Of a DNA stretch of 57,335 nucleotides, positions 28,001 to 35,860 are shown piece by piece. The stretch's first letter is position 1, and every line of letters begins with the position of its first letter. Source of the stretch: an uncultured Oscillospiraceae bacterium. Its GTDB lineage: Bacteria; Bacillota; Clostridia; Oscillospirales; Oscillospiraceae. A model generated the notes under the pieces. That model saw nothing but the letters and a program-made list of their open reading frames with translations. It had not been told where the DNA came from and did no database searches. A program made the translations under genes and the position numbers. The stretch covers positions 1-57,335 of the forward strand of contig CANPWZ010000057.1 of the NCBI GenBank assembly GCA_947585425.1, written 5' to 3'.

Positions 28001-28066
28001 GCCAGGGCCGGCGGCCAGGTGATGACCTCCGAGGAGCTGTGCCAAAAAACGGGAGGCGCGTTATGA
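25013..28066 (+). CDS. UPF1-like SF1 helicase with unknown N-terminal domain
   Basis: This 1017-aa protein has an N-terminal part (1-340) without a recognised family, followed by an SF1 helicase of the UPF1/DNA2/NAM7 group. Walker A GPPGTGKT is near 367-374 and motif Ia is SSQNNKAVDN. A long helical insertion (about 450-690) follows. Motif II is IIDEAGQ near 712, then GDHKQIPPV, DTQYRMP, SLDSFQGQE near 915 and RRLNVALSRPK near 947. Such helicases act on RNA or DNA 5' to 3' and are frequent in defence loci. ATG 25013 overlaps the preceding gene, and its stop overlaps the next start as ATGA. No nuclease motif is evident at the C-terminus. Confidence 0.85.
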   Translation: MSSGIRLDLPRQLNGIMSMAVTNRVFQEVRAAGLEPVPIFRWLSGLDMLIFVPGREDRFSLYTRKGSFSISITREKMLLLTSYHENTLRDNNDCLRFGVTVSCTRGVYVSVKNQETGTYCAFKGGREISENQEKLLPSSNVTDMLSRCLDEQREQRHIARSPASAAPEEHRIPEQMEEYLATAEAYAAIENDLELARAQQSGPLYYYGLDAVAGFDRQDRMAYSVRCDQLDETVYAPNTKVQLDLSGERQLGATILSVDPAPGGGYTLVLLFEDQVSRGELPSEGTLRPTFSDVQYEVRSNVIESLRQGKSKAGFLEQVLGGHQTAGFEHKDLRALDAELQKQKYPPNASQIEAIHRGINTKDILLVMGPPGTGKTTVILEWVKYFIKQEGKRVLISSQNNKAVDNVLERLTEERDISAIRAGNEAKVQANMYPYLLENRIKQLQTELERHSGENLARLERLETDYQSYGELLDRAVGDYQAIGAMAASLEREADLKCAPLIERISGAAEEEKRQRWKLDGIRNSLRIILFLMGDPDRAMVLRFLTAPFRKLLRGQAEKLLAEYEKGYAGYREIRGRWLDACRELSSVIYTDERLLDLAARQAQLEKCGTRWNSALARRPEDRDICGDLPWQDTARTMDAAGIQALRQQLGVRRQRVEGLRRAVDEWNSHIQSQSNYALSDLLLESADLVGGTCIGINSQRKFARVDFDVTIIDEAGQIQIHNALVPMSRSPKLIMLGDHKQIPPVADPEQVEMCEERDVDPSLLKASLFEALYERLPESNKIMLDTQYRMPAQLGDLLSEWFYDNKYYSFKGKRGMPGVWPGLFTAPFVVVDTSGDPKRRETKLETGASNPLEAELVARIVGRMTDPRDPNALDSGKFGVISPYKAQVELLRNVIRKRTELSPEQIHEMVASLDSFQGQERKIIIYSCTRSNDRPPRAARIGFLKELRRLNVALSRPKEQLVFIGDIEFLSGCENGEGAGSERAFSQFIQLMMKHARAGGQVMTSEELCQKTGGAL

Positions 28067-29355
28067 GCGGGAATAGGCCGGAAGCACAGGTGCGGTATGA
28101 CAGCAGGATGCTGAAAAAATGGCTGGACCTCCTGGAGGACTTCCCCTCCCTGTCCGGACTGGGCGCGCCCAGGCTGTGCGCCGCCGTCTACTATCCTATC
28201 GCCCTGCTGAAGATGCGGCTGTCCGAGCACAGCTTTGAGGACTTTGACGCGGTGGAGCTGTCCATCCTGCGCTTCTGCGGGGCGGGCGTCTGCACCGCAG
28301 AGGGGATCTGCCGGTGGATGGGCATCAATTCCCGCCGCTACGTGGAGGAGCGCCTGGCCCTGCTGTGCGCCGAGGGACTGCTCAAGCCCGGCACCTACCG
28401 CCCCACTCCGCTGGGGCTGGAGTCCCTGGCCCGGGGCCAGAAAAAGCAGAGCTACAGCACCGAGCAGATCTTCCAGGCCGACGGCGTCATGGGCATCCTG
28501 CTCCCCCGGGAGTTCCAGAGGCGGACCGACAAACTGCTCCCCCGGGGCGAGACCCGGTCCTATCCCCATCTGATGCACACGGACGAGATCGCCGAGGACG
28601 CCATCCGGGCCGCCATCCAGGGGGAGAACAAGGTGCGGGCCTACAAGGACTACCGGAAGGATATCCTCAACGTCAACGTGGAACAGGTGCAGTCCATCCG
28701 CTTTGTGGAGCTGCGGTACATGCTGGTGCTGATGGTCCGGTTCGAGGGGACCGCCCCGCTGGTCTTCCTGCCCCGCTACCAGCGGGAGAAGAGGGACGCC
28801 GGCCGGGCCTTCGGCGACGCGCCGCTCTATCTGCCCCGCAGCCTGACCGCCCGCCTGCCCGAACTGGCCGCACAGGCCCGGGCGATCCCGGACAGCGAGC
28901 TGGCCGGGCTGACCGGCCTGTGCGACATGGTGGAGAAGGAGAGCGCCCTCGCCTCCCCCGAGGACGTGTGTGGCTGGATGGAGGCCAATACCGCCTTTCA
29001 GGTCCGCAGCTGTCCGCTGGAGGGCGGACACCGGCTGCGTCCCCGCCTGACGTGGAAGGGCCCGGACGTTCCCATCCACCCGCAGGATATGGAGTTGATG
29101 GCCGCGGCGGGCGGCAAAGGACCGCGGCCGGTGGAGCTGTCCGTCGGCGTGACCGGAGAGCGGGGGGCCACCCGCTTCGTCAGGCTGACGGTGTGGCCCG
29201 CCGCGGACCGCCTGCCGCCGGAGGCCGCCGCTCTGGCCGAGGGCTGGAGCGCCAACTGCGCCGCGTGGCTGAAAGGGCGGCGGGCATACAGCTACCCGGA
29301 ATTCCAAGACCTCATCGCCAGGGGGAAGGAGTCTGAGACCAATGGGGAAGAGTAA
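28063..29355 (+). CDS. unknown protein with N-terminal winged-helix-like domain
   Basis: This 430-aa protein starts at ATG 28063 (GGGAGGCG upstream, overlapping the helicase stop). Residues about 50-130 resemble a winged helix: AVELSILRFCGAG, EGICRWMGINSRRYVEERLALLCAEGLL (read in parts), then PTPLGLESLARGQ. The remainder, rich in Arg and Pro, is not recognised and has no membrane segment. By position it could be the DNA-binding or sensor subunit of the helicase complex. It overlaps the pseudokinase gene by 14 bases. Confidence 0.65.
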   Translation: MSGNRPEAQVRYDSRMLKKWLDLLEDFPSLSGLGAPRLCAAVYYPIALLKMRLSEHSFEDFDAVELSILRFCGAGVCTAEGICRWMGINSRRYVEERLALLCAEGLLKPGTYRPTPLGLESLARGQKKQSYSTEQIFQADGVMGILLPREFQRRTDKLLPRGETRSYPHLMHTDEIAEDAIRAAIQGENKVRAYKDYRKDILNVNVEQVQSIRFVELRYMLVLMVRFEGTAPLVFLPRYQREKRDAGRAFGDAPLYLPRSLTARLPELAAQARAIPDSELAGLTGLCDMVEKESALASPEDVCGWMEANTAFQVRSCPLEGGHRLRPRLTWKGPDVPIHPQDMELMAAAGGKGPRPVELSVGVTGERGATRFVRLTVWPAADRLPPEAAALAEGWSANCAAWLKGRRAYSYPEFQDLIARGKESETNGEE

Positions 29356-30814
29356 GGCGAGAAATAAGTCCGGCGGCGAAAAAGATCCTCTGCTTCAGCA
29401 GTTCGAACTGAACGAACAGCAGAGCGGCGAGCGGCACGGGAACTTCTGGTTCGTGTATGACCGGGATGACCGGCATGACTGGGACGAGGCCCTGTACAGG
29501 ATGCTGCTGGATGTGGAGAGCCAGGCGGTGACCGATCTGCGCTCGGCGGGCGGCAAGCTGCGGGAGGCGCTGGAGCATTTTCAGCGCGCCGCCATCGGAG
29601 ATCATATGGACGAGGTGTATGCGGCAAACGCCGCTCGCTACAACAAGGAGTCCTCCACCCAGGCGGATATCGTGGACTTTGAGACGGTCTTTAAGAACGA
29701 CAGCTCCTTTGGCGTGAACTACAAGGCGTTTCGGGCCGTCCGTCAGAAAACAAACCCCTTCCACCATCTGCCCCACCCGGACAACGAGAAGGCGGCGCCG
29801 CGGACCTATACGACCCTGCTCGAGGCCCTTGTAAGCATGCACGACATGCTGTACCGCTATTATTTCCCGCTGACGCCCAAAGAGAAATATCCCAAATATA
29901 ACGAGAAAAACCGGCCCATCGGCAGCTACTGGCCTTACAACACCGTGAGGACCTCAGACGCCACCGCCTGCCAGAAACAGCTGCTCTGCTTTCGGACCGA
30001 CGGCATCTCCGGGAAAAAGGCCTACTGCCTGATCCGGATCTACCGGGCGGCGGATGTGTCGGGGTCCAAAAAGGAGGATGTCATCCGGGACGAAAAGGTG
30101 CTGGCCGGCATGTGGGACGACATGGAGACTCCCCGGAACATCGTGCGGTACAGCGTCATGGACGTCAAATACGACGGGGAGAACGCGGAACAGGAGGAAA
30201 AGCGCCTGCTGCGGTATGACTTCGGCAGCTATCCGCCCTGCCCGCTCAGCGCCGGCATGGCGGCGCTCACGGAGGAGGAGAAATTCATGATCCTCCACGG
30301 CATGGCCAACGGCGTCAGGGAGCTCCACGAGCGGAAGATTTATCACCGGAACCTGCAGCCCGGCAGCGTATACATCCTCACCGACAAAAGCACCGGCCAG
30401 AGGACCGTCAAACTGGTTGGATTCGAGTATTCCAAGCTCACCGGAGACGCGACCACCGTTTACGCCAGCGTCCAAAAGCTCCACAACGGCAAGCGCGCGC
30501 AGGCCGACGTGGAGGATTTCGAAAACTACTTCTCTCCCGCCATGCTGACCGCCCTGGCGATGCCGGAGCCGCCGGACTGGCTCGATTGGGCAAGGGAGGA
30601 CATCTACTCTCTGGGCTGCCTGTTCTATCTGCTGACCGCCGGCCATCCGCCGGGGAAGAACGAAAACGTGGCCCGGGAGCTTTCCCGCCTGAACGCGGGC
30701 CGCGACCTGGAGGAGCTCATCCCCCGTATGCTGGAGCCGGATCCCGACAAACGGCCATCCATCGACGAGATCTGCGTCGTGACCAGAGAGCTGTACGAAC
30801 TGGCGAGGCAGTAG
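29342..30814 (+). CDS. pseudokinase of the IME-B operon
   Basis: This 490-aa protein has an N-terminal domain without recognised family (1-205) and a C-terminal kinase-like domain. Key catalytic positions are altered: Lys of beta-3 is Arg (CLIRIYR), HRD is HRN (YHRNLQPGSV) and DFG is GFE (LVGFEYS). YSLGCLFYLLTAGHPP near 420 and PDKRPSIDEI near 470 confirm the kinase fold. It should bind partners rather than phosphorylate. ATG 29342 has GAAGGAG upstream. The pairing of an apparently active kinase with a pseudokinase around a helicase is unusual. Confidence 0.8.
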   Translation: MGKSKARNKSGGEKDPLLQQFELNEQQSGERHGNFWFVYDRDDRHDWDEALYRMLLDVESQAVTDLRSAGGKLREALEHFQRAAIGDHMDEVYAANAARYNKESSTQADIVDFETVFKNDSSFGVNYKAFRAVRQKTNPFHHLPHPDNEKAAPRTYTTLLEALVSMHDMLYRYYFPLTPKEKYPKYNEKNRPIGSYWPYNTVRTSDATACQKQLLCFRTDGISGKKAYCLIRIYRAADVSGSKKEDVIRDEKVLAGMWDDMETPRNIVRYSVMDVKYDGENAEQEEKRLLRYDFGSYPPCPLSAGMAALTEEEKFMILHGMANGVRELHERKIYHRNLQPGSVYILTDKSTGQRTVKLVGFEYSKLTGDATTVYASVQKLHNGKRAQADVEDFENYFSPAMLTALAMPEPPDWLDWAREDIYSLGCLFYLLTAGHPPGKNENVARELSRLNAGRDLEELIPRMLEPDPDKRPSIDEICVVTRELYELARQ

Positions 30815-30939
30815 CTTTTGAGCTGCTCCCATAACAATGGAGTAAAGTTCTCCCTCCGCCCTGCCCTGCAAAAGCACAGAGCCTGCTCGACGACAACATC
30901 AGCGGTGCGGCGGTAATTTGATATCCAACATATAAGAAC

Positions 30940-30999
30940 AAACACCCGTCTCCGGCAGCTGGAATGTGTCAGCTGTATTGGAGACGGGCGTTTGATTTT
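30940..30999 (+). terminator. terminator of the kinase/helicase operon
   Basis: A stem ACACCCGTCTCC/GGAGACGGGCGT encloses a second small stem (CAGCT/AGCTG) and is followed by TTGATTTTGG, about 130 bases after the last stop. The bases 30815-30939 hold no gene. Confidence 0.7.
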
Positions 31000-31106
31000 G
31001 GTGAACTTATGCGGGAGCATTAGTTCCTGTGAGCGCACTGAAAATAAACAGATATACACTACTCTTGACGCTGCCGGAACGCTGGGCCCAAGACGAATAT
31101 TTACTC

Positions 31107-31260
31107 CTGCAGACCGCTGAGCGCCCTGCCTGCCGGATGCCCATCCCCCGGCGATTCGCCCCAAAACTCGCCCGTTTTTCAAGGCCGTTCTCGCCCCAAT
31201 TTTCTCCGGCGTTTTCACCAAATGAGGGCAATGCAGAGGGGTCGAAAGAGGTGCTGGTTA
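31107..31260 (+). repeat. dispersed non-coding repeat, copy 3
   Basis: This copy is closest to copy 1 at 11482; both contain CCGTTTTTC.AGGCC and TCCGGCGTTTTCACCAAA. It lies in the gap between the kinase operon and the DUF6076-like gene. The flanking bases 31000-31106 and 31261-31318 hold no gene. Confidence 0.55.
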
Positions 31261-31318
31261 AATCCCACACCACACCGTCCCGCAATGCGGATCGACACCA
31301 ACTGAATTACAAATCATA

Positions 31319-31353
31319 AGCTCGGTGCTGACCGAATCGGTCAGCACCGAGCT
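31319..31353 (-). terminator. terminator of the DUF6076-like gene in IME-B
   Basis: A perfect 15-bp stem AGCTCGGTGCTGACC/GGTCAGCACCGAGCT with a 5-base loop lies 8 bases beyond the minus-strand stop codon. Confidence 0.75.
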
Positions 31354-31361
31354 CCTCTATC

Positions 31362-32327
31362 TCACGACTCCACCAGCCACTTTCCGAACTCCTCCGCGGT
31401 GATCTCCCCCGCCTCGCATTCCTTCCGTTTCTTCTGAGCGGCGGCGCTCCATTTGTAGAACTCCATCTTCGTGATCTTCCCTTTCCTGATCCAGCCAAAA
31501 CGCTTCTTGTATTCCCTGCGGAAGTCGGCAAACACCACGTCCTCCTTCTTCCGGATCGTCCACTGAATGGCCGCGCCCAGGCTCCGGCAGGTGTGTCCTC
31601 TGTCGTCAATGGGCCGGTCACAGTACTCCACGCCCAGGTGTCCCGTCAGCGCGAACCACCGCCCGCAGTTCTTGCAACGCCGCATCCTCACCTGACGCTT
31701 CAGGCACTCCCGCAGATGATAGTCCACCAGGTCGTGGATGCTCTGCGGGCACAGCACCTCGGTGAATACCTCGTCGTTCATCAACTCATAGCTCATCGGC
31801 TGGGGCCGGAACTCAAACATCCGCCCCTTCTCTTCACTGGCGGCCTTGTAGTAGGCCGTCAGTTTTTCTTCTACCTGCCAATCCTCGCTGTCCGCGTCCA
31901 AAACCTCGGCAAACAAATCGCTCACCTGTCTCTGCATGGACTCCAGTTCCTCCGCCATGTGGATCAGCCCGTATCGATCCAGAACATTCTCCGAGTAGTC
32001 GCCAAACATCACCGCACGGTCGATCCGCCAGCTCCAGTCCAGGCAGACGAACTCGAAGTAGATATGAACAGGGATCAGGGAGAGCAACATCTCTTTCGCT
32101 TCATCCGCAAAGTGCGTCTCCTTCGTCAGCGTCAGTGACCAAAGCAGGTCTGCGATCTTCTGAAACACAGGAGCGAACGTGCTGACGTCCAGATCCAAAA
32201 AGGAGATCAGCGCGGCGGGAAAGGTATCGCTCTCAGTTCTGACAACGGAGTCTTCCAAACTGCGTACCACACGGTAGTAGTGCTCCGCATCGTTGGAGAT
32301 GTAGGTCTTGAATTCATAACTCAGCAT
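31362..32327 (-). CDS. DUF6076-like zinc-ribbon protein (IME-B)
   Basis: This 321-aa protein starts MLSYEFKTYISND (ATG 32327 after CGGAGG). The C-terminal third contains a zinc-ribbon-like Cys set (RRCKNCGRWF, EYCDRP, HTCRSLGA) followed by a basic helical tail (EYKKRFGWIRKGKI). The pattern matches the DUF6076 group of Firmicutes mobile elements and resembles CGNR-type zinc fingers. It is divergent from the winged-helix gene across a region with inverted repeats, so it may be its regulator. The same pair occurs in IME-C and is missing in IME-A. Confidence 0.65.
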   Translation of the reverse strand: MLSYEFKTYISNDAEHYYRVVRSLEDSVVRTESDTFPAALISFLDLDVSTFAPVFQKIADLLWSLTLTKETHFADEAKEMLLSLIPVHIYFEFVCLDWSWRIDRAVMFGDYSENVLDRYGLIHMAEELESMQRQVSDLFAEVLDADSEDWQVEEKLTAYYKAASEEKGRMFEFRPQPMSYELMNDEVFTEVLCPQSIHDLVDYHLRECLKRQVRMRRCKNCGRWFALTGHLGVEYCDRPIDDRGHTCRSLGAAIQWTIRKKEDVVFADFRREYKKRFGWIRKGKITKMEFYKWSAAAQKKRKECEAGEITAEEFGKWLVES

Positions 32328-32371
32328 AGCGGCCTCCGATAGACATAGCGTAAATATTTCTACGGTGTGTC

Positions 32372-32400
32372 TTGACAGAGTAGGCGGGTCATGTTATACT
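32372..32400 (+). promoter_or_regulatory. promoter and operator region of the winged-helix gene (IME-B)
   Basis: Consensus TTGACA (32372-32377) and TATACT (32395-32400) have a 17-base spacer. The inverted pair GTGTGTC (before the -35) and GACACAT (after the -10) brackets the promoter. AGACGGGTCTAAATTAAGTCT follows. All are conserved in IME-C. Confidence 0.75.
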
Positions 32401-32500
32401 GACTCTGACGACACATCGCAGACGGGTCTAAATTAAGTCTACGATACCAGGCCGGAAAAGTCAAGTAAGAACTATCCGAATACTAAAAAATCTGAAAGGA

Positions 32501-32518
32501 ATGAGCGCCCACAAATGA
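32501..32518 (+). CDS. five-codon leader frame upstream of the winged-helix gene (IME-B)
   Basis: ATG AGC GCC CAC AAA TGA starts right after the only good ribosome site (GAAAGGA). Its stop overlaps the next start as ATGA. The same leader with Gln as last codon exists in IME-C (50063-50080). It suggests translational coupling. Confidence 0.4.
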   Translation: MSAHK

Positions 32519-32898
32519 TCCTGGGAGAGCGATACTACAAAATGAGCAACGCGGTCTTCAGCTACCACCTCACCCCGGCGCAACTGTCGGTGTACAGCTA
32601 CATCGTGTGCGCAGCAGGCCAAAAGAAATACTGCTGGCCGGCGGTTCGGACGATCGCAAAATGCTGCGGCTGTTCTGAGAACACAGCGCGGAGCGCGCTC
32701 CAAGAGTTGGAGCGGCGGGGATTCATCGAGATCGAACACCGGCACAGCGAAAGCGGCAACCGCCAGACCAGCAACCGATACCTCATCCTGGACCTGCCGC
32801 CCCTCCATCAGGTGGAGGGCCCCCCTCCAGCAGTTGCGGACGAACAATACTCATGGGAACAAGAAAAAGACTCCGCCGCCGATCTGCTCCCCGCGTGA
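32515..32898 (+). CDS. winged-helix DNA-binding protein, possible replication initiator (IME-B)
   Basis: This 127-aa protein has an HTH_36-like winged helix (LTPAQLSVYSYIV, then RTIAKCCGCSENTARSALQ and LERRGFIEIEHR), the fold common in plasmid and element replication proteins and in regulators. The C-terminal tail is not conserved with IME-C. There is no catalytic Rep motif, so an initiator role is only possible. It is followed by the dispersed repeat and the oriT-like block. Confidence 0.65.
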   Translation: MILGERYYKMSNAVFSYHLTPAQLSVYSYIVCAAGQKKYCWPAVRTIAKCCGCSENTARSALQELERRGFIEIEHRHSESGNRQTSNRYLILDLPPLHQVEGPPPAVADEQYSWEQEKDSAADLLPA

Positions 32899-32957
32899 TC
32901 CGCCCTCTGCTGATAAAAAGGCGCAAGGCCGGCCCCCATCCGATTTACCCCCCTGTT

Positions 32958-33095
32958 TGCCCCGTTAAGCCGATTTGAGGCCCGCCTGCCGGTGAGGTGG
33001 CATCCGTACCCATCCTTGAAATCTGCCCCAAAACTGGCCCCCGGTTTCAGGGGCAGTTTCAGGGCAGGGCAGAGGGGGGCGACCAGGGCAAAAAA
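32958..33095 (+). repeat. dispersed non-coding repeat, copy 4
   Basis: It is directly upstream of the oriT-like block of IME-B, in the same relative position as copies 2 and 5. Confidence 0.6.
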
Positions 33096-33199
33096 ATTCC
33101 CGTTTCGGGAATGACAAGTTTCGCGTTCGTGTCACGGCTGGCGGGCCTTGCCCGCCGCCGCGCCCCGACGCAGAAGCGGGCAAGCCCGCACCCCTTTGA
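33096..33199 (+). other. candidate oriT of IME-B
   Basis: This is nearly identical to the IME-A block (16489-16592), with the same three inverted repeats. It ends 23 bases before mobC. Confidence 0.55.
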
Positions 33200-33222
33200 G
33201 CACGGAAGGAAGGAGAAAGCCA

Positions 33223-33531
33223 ATGCCAAAATCAGAGTATATACACCTGCGGGTAGCTCCCTGGGAGAAAGAGCAGATCGAGCGACGAGCGCGGAGGGCG
33301 GGGAAAACCACCAGCGAATTCGTTCGCAAGGCCGCCCTGAACCAGACCGTCATCGAGACGGCGCCGCTCCGTGAACTCACCACTGAACTGCGGAGGCAGG
33401 GGAACAACCTCAACCAGTTGGTGGTGCTGGCTCGGCAGGGCCGGATCTCCTTCGTGGATCTCAAACCCTTCCTGGAGGTGTACAAACAGACATGGCAAGC
33501 GTTAAATTCATTGCTGTCTCGCGGGGCCTGA
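33223..33531 (+). CDS. mobC: MobC-like relaxosome protein (IME-B)
   Basis: This 102-aa intact copy differs from the A copy by a few substitutions (APWEKEQIERRARRAG, PLRELTTELRRQGNN). ATG 33223 follows GGAAGGAG. It overlaps mobA by 40 bases. Confidence 0.85.
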   Translation: MPKSEYIHLRVAPWEKEQIERRARRAGKTTSEFVRKAALNQTVIETAPLRELTTELRRQGNNLNQLVVLARQGRISFVDLKPFLEVYKQTWQALNSLLSRGA

Positions 33532-34451
33532 AGGGTATCCTGGACTACGTCACCAACCGGGAGAAGACGGTGGACAGTCTCATCTCCGGCGTGAACTGCG
33601 TGGCCGAGACGGCCCTCGACGAGTTCGAGGCGGTGAAAAAACTCTTCGATAAGACCGACGGCCGCGCCTACTACCACATCGTCCAGTCCTTCTCTCCCGA
33701 CGACCCTCTGGACTTCGAGACCGCCCATGAAATCGGCGTGAAGCTGGCGGAGTACTTCAAGGGCTACCAGTGCCTGGTGGCCACCCACATGAACACCGCC
33801 CACATCCACAACCACATCATCCTGAACTCGGTGAACTTCGAGAACGGGAAGAAGTATCATCAGAGCGCCAGAGAGATGCAGATGGTGAAAGAGTACTCCA
33901 ACCAGCTCTGCATGGAGTACGGCCTCTCCGTCACCGAGGCGAAAGCGGACCGTAAGCGCATCCCCAAGTGGAAAAAGGACCTCCGCTTCGTGATCCGCGA
34001 GGCGATGGAGCAGACCAGGACGCTGGAGGAATTCATCGAGACGATGAACGCCTGGGGCTATGGTGTGAAGTGGGAGCCGGGGCAGAAATACATCACCTAC
34101 ACCACGCCGGAAAATTTCCGCTGCCGGGACAACAAACTCTTCGATGATACTCTGCTCCGCGAAAACATGGAACACTACTTCGAGATGGGCGGGTGTGATT
34201 ATCTGGAGGACCGTCGATATTATGACCCGGAGGTCTCGCTGGACGACGCCGTCTCCGGGATCTGCTCCATCCTGGACGCACTGGCCATCGGAGACAACGA
34301 TCGGTTCCACCTGGAAACAGTCCACCACAGCGACGCGGAAATAGAGAAACTGCTGGCCATGGGCCACAAGCTGGAACACGCCCAGTACATGGTGGATGAT
34401 GACGAGGAATACGAGCAGCAACATGGATTCGGGATGACGATGATGTGGTAA
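33492..34451 (+). CDS. mobA: MobA relaxase (IME-B)
   Basis: This 319-aa relaxase would cut oriT and pilot the single strand into a recipient. Motif I Tyr is probably in ILDYVTNREKT (Tyr 19), and the metal-binding motif is HMNTAHIHNHIILN (about 98-111), the HxN..HxHNHxxxN pattern of the relaxase family. It is short for a MOBP relaxase, and the C-terminus is an acidic helical segment (YMVDDDEEYEQQHGFG). No type IV secretion genes are in the window, so a helper conjugation machine is required. Confidence 0.88.
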   Translation: MASVKFIAVSRGLKGILDYVTNREKTVDSLISGVNCVAETALDEFEAVKKLFDKTDGRAYYHIVQSFSPDDPLDFETAHEIGVKLAEYFKGYQCLVATHMNTAHIHNHIILNSVNFENGKKYHQSAREMQMVKEYSNQLCMEYGLSVTEAKADRKRIPKWKKDLRFVIREAMEQTRTLEEFIETMNAWGYGVKWEPGQKYITYTTPENFRCRDNKLFDDTLLRENMEHYFEMGGCDYLEDRRYYDPEVSLDDAVSGICSILDALAIGDNDRFHLETVHHSDAEIEKLLAMGHKLEHAQYMVDDDEEYEQQHGFGMTMMW

Positions 34452-34586
34452 AAGGCTCCGGCGGCATGAGAATTCCAACTGTTAATAAAGTGATAACTCC
34501 GCTGAAAAGCGCTGGCTATTCTCTCTGATTGCTGGTAGTGTTTGCGTTGCGAAAGCGCCAAAATAATACCGAAGGAGGCCACTCTT

Positions 34587-35423
34587 ATGAAAAACTGTAT
34601 CAGGAATCTGCTGCTCGTACTGGCCGGCATCCTCGCCGGGGTAACACTCACCAGCGGGGCCCAGGCCGCCGCCGCGCGGCTCACCGCCACCAGAAGCAAC
34701 TGCGCCGTCTACATCGACGGCCAGCGGACGGAACTCACCGCCTACGTAATCAATGATGAGAACTATGTCCGGCTCCGGGACATCGGTGCCAAGGTGGGCT
34801 TCAACGTCTATTGGGTCGGCACGGTCCAAATCGAGTCGGACAAACCCTACACCGGCGTGGCGCCGGGGGAGTCCAAACCCAGCGGAACGGTGACCCTGCC
34901 GGCGGACGGCAGCCAGTACGTTCCCAAGGTAGGCGACGTGATCCTGTGCGATGATGGAACCACATATGCCGTCAAGGATGTGAGCCGATGGGACGCCAAC
35001 ATGTTCTCCGAAGGGCCGCTGCCACCTCTGCCCACGCCTACCTGTGATTGGTCAAGCTTCCCCACGGTGGAACTGCCCACTCTGGAGGTAAGGCACTACC
35101 AGAAGGCCAACGGTGACTACCTCTACGTCCGCAACCTCTATGAGACCCGCAGGATGCAGTACACGCTGATGAATCTGGCCGGGACAAACCCTGAGACCAG
35201 CGTCAATGGAAAGCTGAAATATGGCTCCAAGGGCACACCCTATGTCCGCATCAGCCTGACCATCCCGGACAACGCCGGTGCCTGGTCCTTCTGGCCCTGG
35301 CGGGACAGTGAACTGACCAAACTCTTCAACTCCTGCCCGCCGGGGTCCTACTCGGTGGAGGCGTGGGACACCTATATAGACGGGGTCTACACCCACACCG
35401 AGTATCGGATCTATGTGATCTGA
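34587..35423 (+). CDS. secreted stalk protein (IME-B)
   Basis: This 278-aa protein has the same signal peptide as the IME-A copy and is nearly identical to it over the first 90 residues. It diverges more in the middle (ILCDDGTTYAVKDVSRW) and keeps the C-terminal WSFWPWRDSEL and CPPGSYSVEAWD segments. ATG 34587 follows GAAGGAGG. Confidence 0.7.
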   Translation: MKNCIRNLLLVLAGILAGVTLTSGAQAAAARLTATRSNCAVYIDGQRTELTAYVINDENYVRLRDIGAKVGFNVYWVGTVQIESDKPYTGVAPGESKPSGTVTLPADGSQYVPKVGDVILCDDGTTYAVKDVSRWDANMFSEGPLPPLPTPTCDWSSFPTVELPTLEVRHYQKANGDYLYVRNLYETRRMQYTLMNLAGTNPETSVNGKLKYGSKGTPYVRISLTIPDNAGAWSFWPWRDSELTKLFNSCPPGSYSVEAWDTYIDGVYTHTEYRIYVI

Positions 35424-35438
35424 TCGCTCAACGCATTG

Positions 35439-35476
35439 GGGTCGCTCCATCCGCAAATGGAGCGGCCCCGCCTTTT
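35439..35476 (+). terminator. terminator after stalk gene B
   Basis: The stem GTCGCTCCAT/ATGGAGCGGC has a CCGCAA loop and is followed by CCCGCCTTTT. Confidence 0.7.
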
Positions 35477-35490
35477 GGAAAAAGGTTTTC

Positions 35491-35592
35491 TACGCATATA
35501 GAAACCGCTTTCAAGAGCAGGTACACAGGCTCCTCGTGTTTCGCAGTTTTGGACCTTAGAGAATCAAGGGCTGCGAAGCCCCCAAATGCGTA
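35491..35592 (+). ncRNA. tandem structured element, unit 1 (IME-B)
   Basis: It is closed by TACGCAT and ATGCGTA as in IME-A, here 102 bases because of a 9-base shortening after the 5' stem. Confidence 0.5.
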
Positions 35593-35609
35593 GACAGCAG
35601 GGAGCTCAT

Positions 35610-35720
35610 GTCACGCTTGTAAGTCCGTTTTTCAGAGAGATAAGGTAAATACACGGGTCCCTCTCATTTCGCGGTTTTGGGCCTTAGAGGATCAAGGGCT
35701 GCGGGACCCTAAAGCGTGAC
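35610..35720 (+). ncRNA. tandem structured element, unit 2 (IME-B)
   Basis: This 111-base unit is closed by GTCACGCTT and AAGCGTGAC. The interior signature is conserved with A and C. Confidence 0.5.
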
Positions 35721-35797
35721 ACTGCGGCCTCCAGTCAATGAAAAATGGCACTTCGGTCATCCACAAATAAATGATAACAGTTTGCTAATTCTGCCCG

Positions 35798-35827
35798 CCA
35801 CCCCTGGCTATTCTCAGCCAGGGGTGG
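35798..35827 (+). promoter_or_regulatory. perfect hairpin in the leader of the DUF6809-like gene (IME-B)
   Basis: A 12-bp stem CCACCCCTGGCT/AGCCAGGGGTGG with a 6-base loop lies 34 bases before the start codon. In A and C this position is only weakly paired. The fragment at 16299-16327 is a related hairpin. Confidence 0.5.
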
Positions 35828-35860
35828 TATTGTGTGTCGCTGGAAAAGGAGGCGACCACC

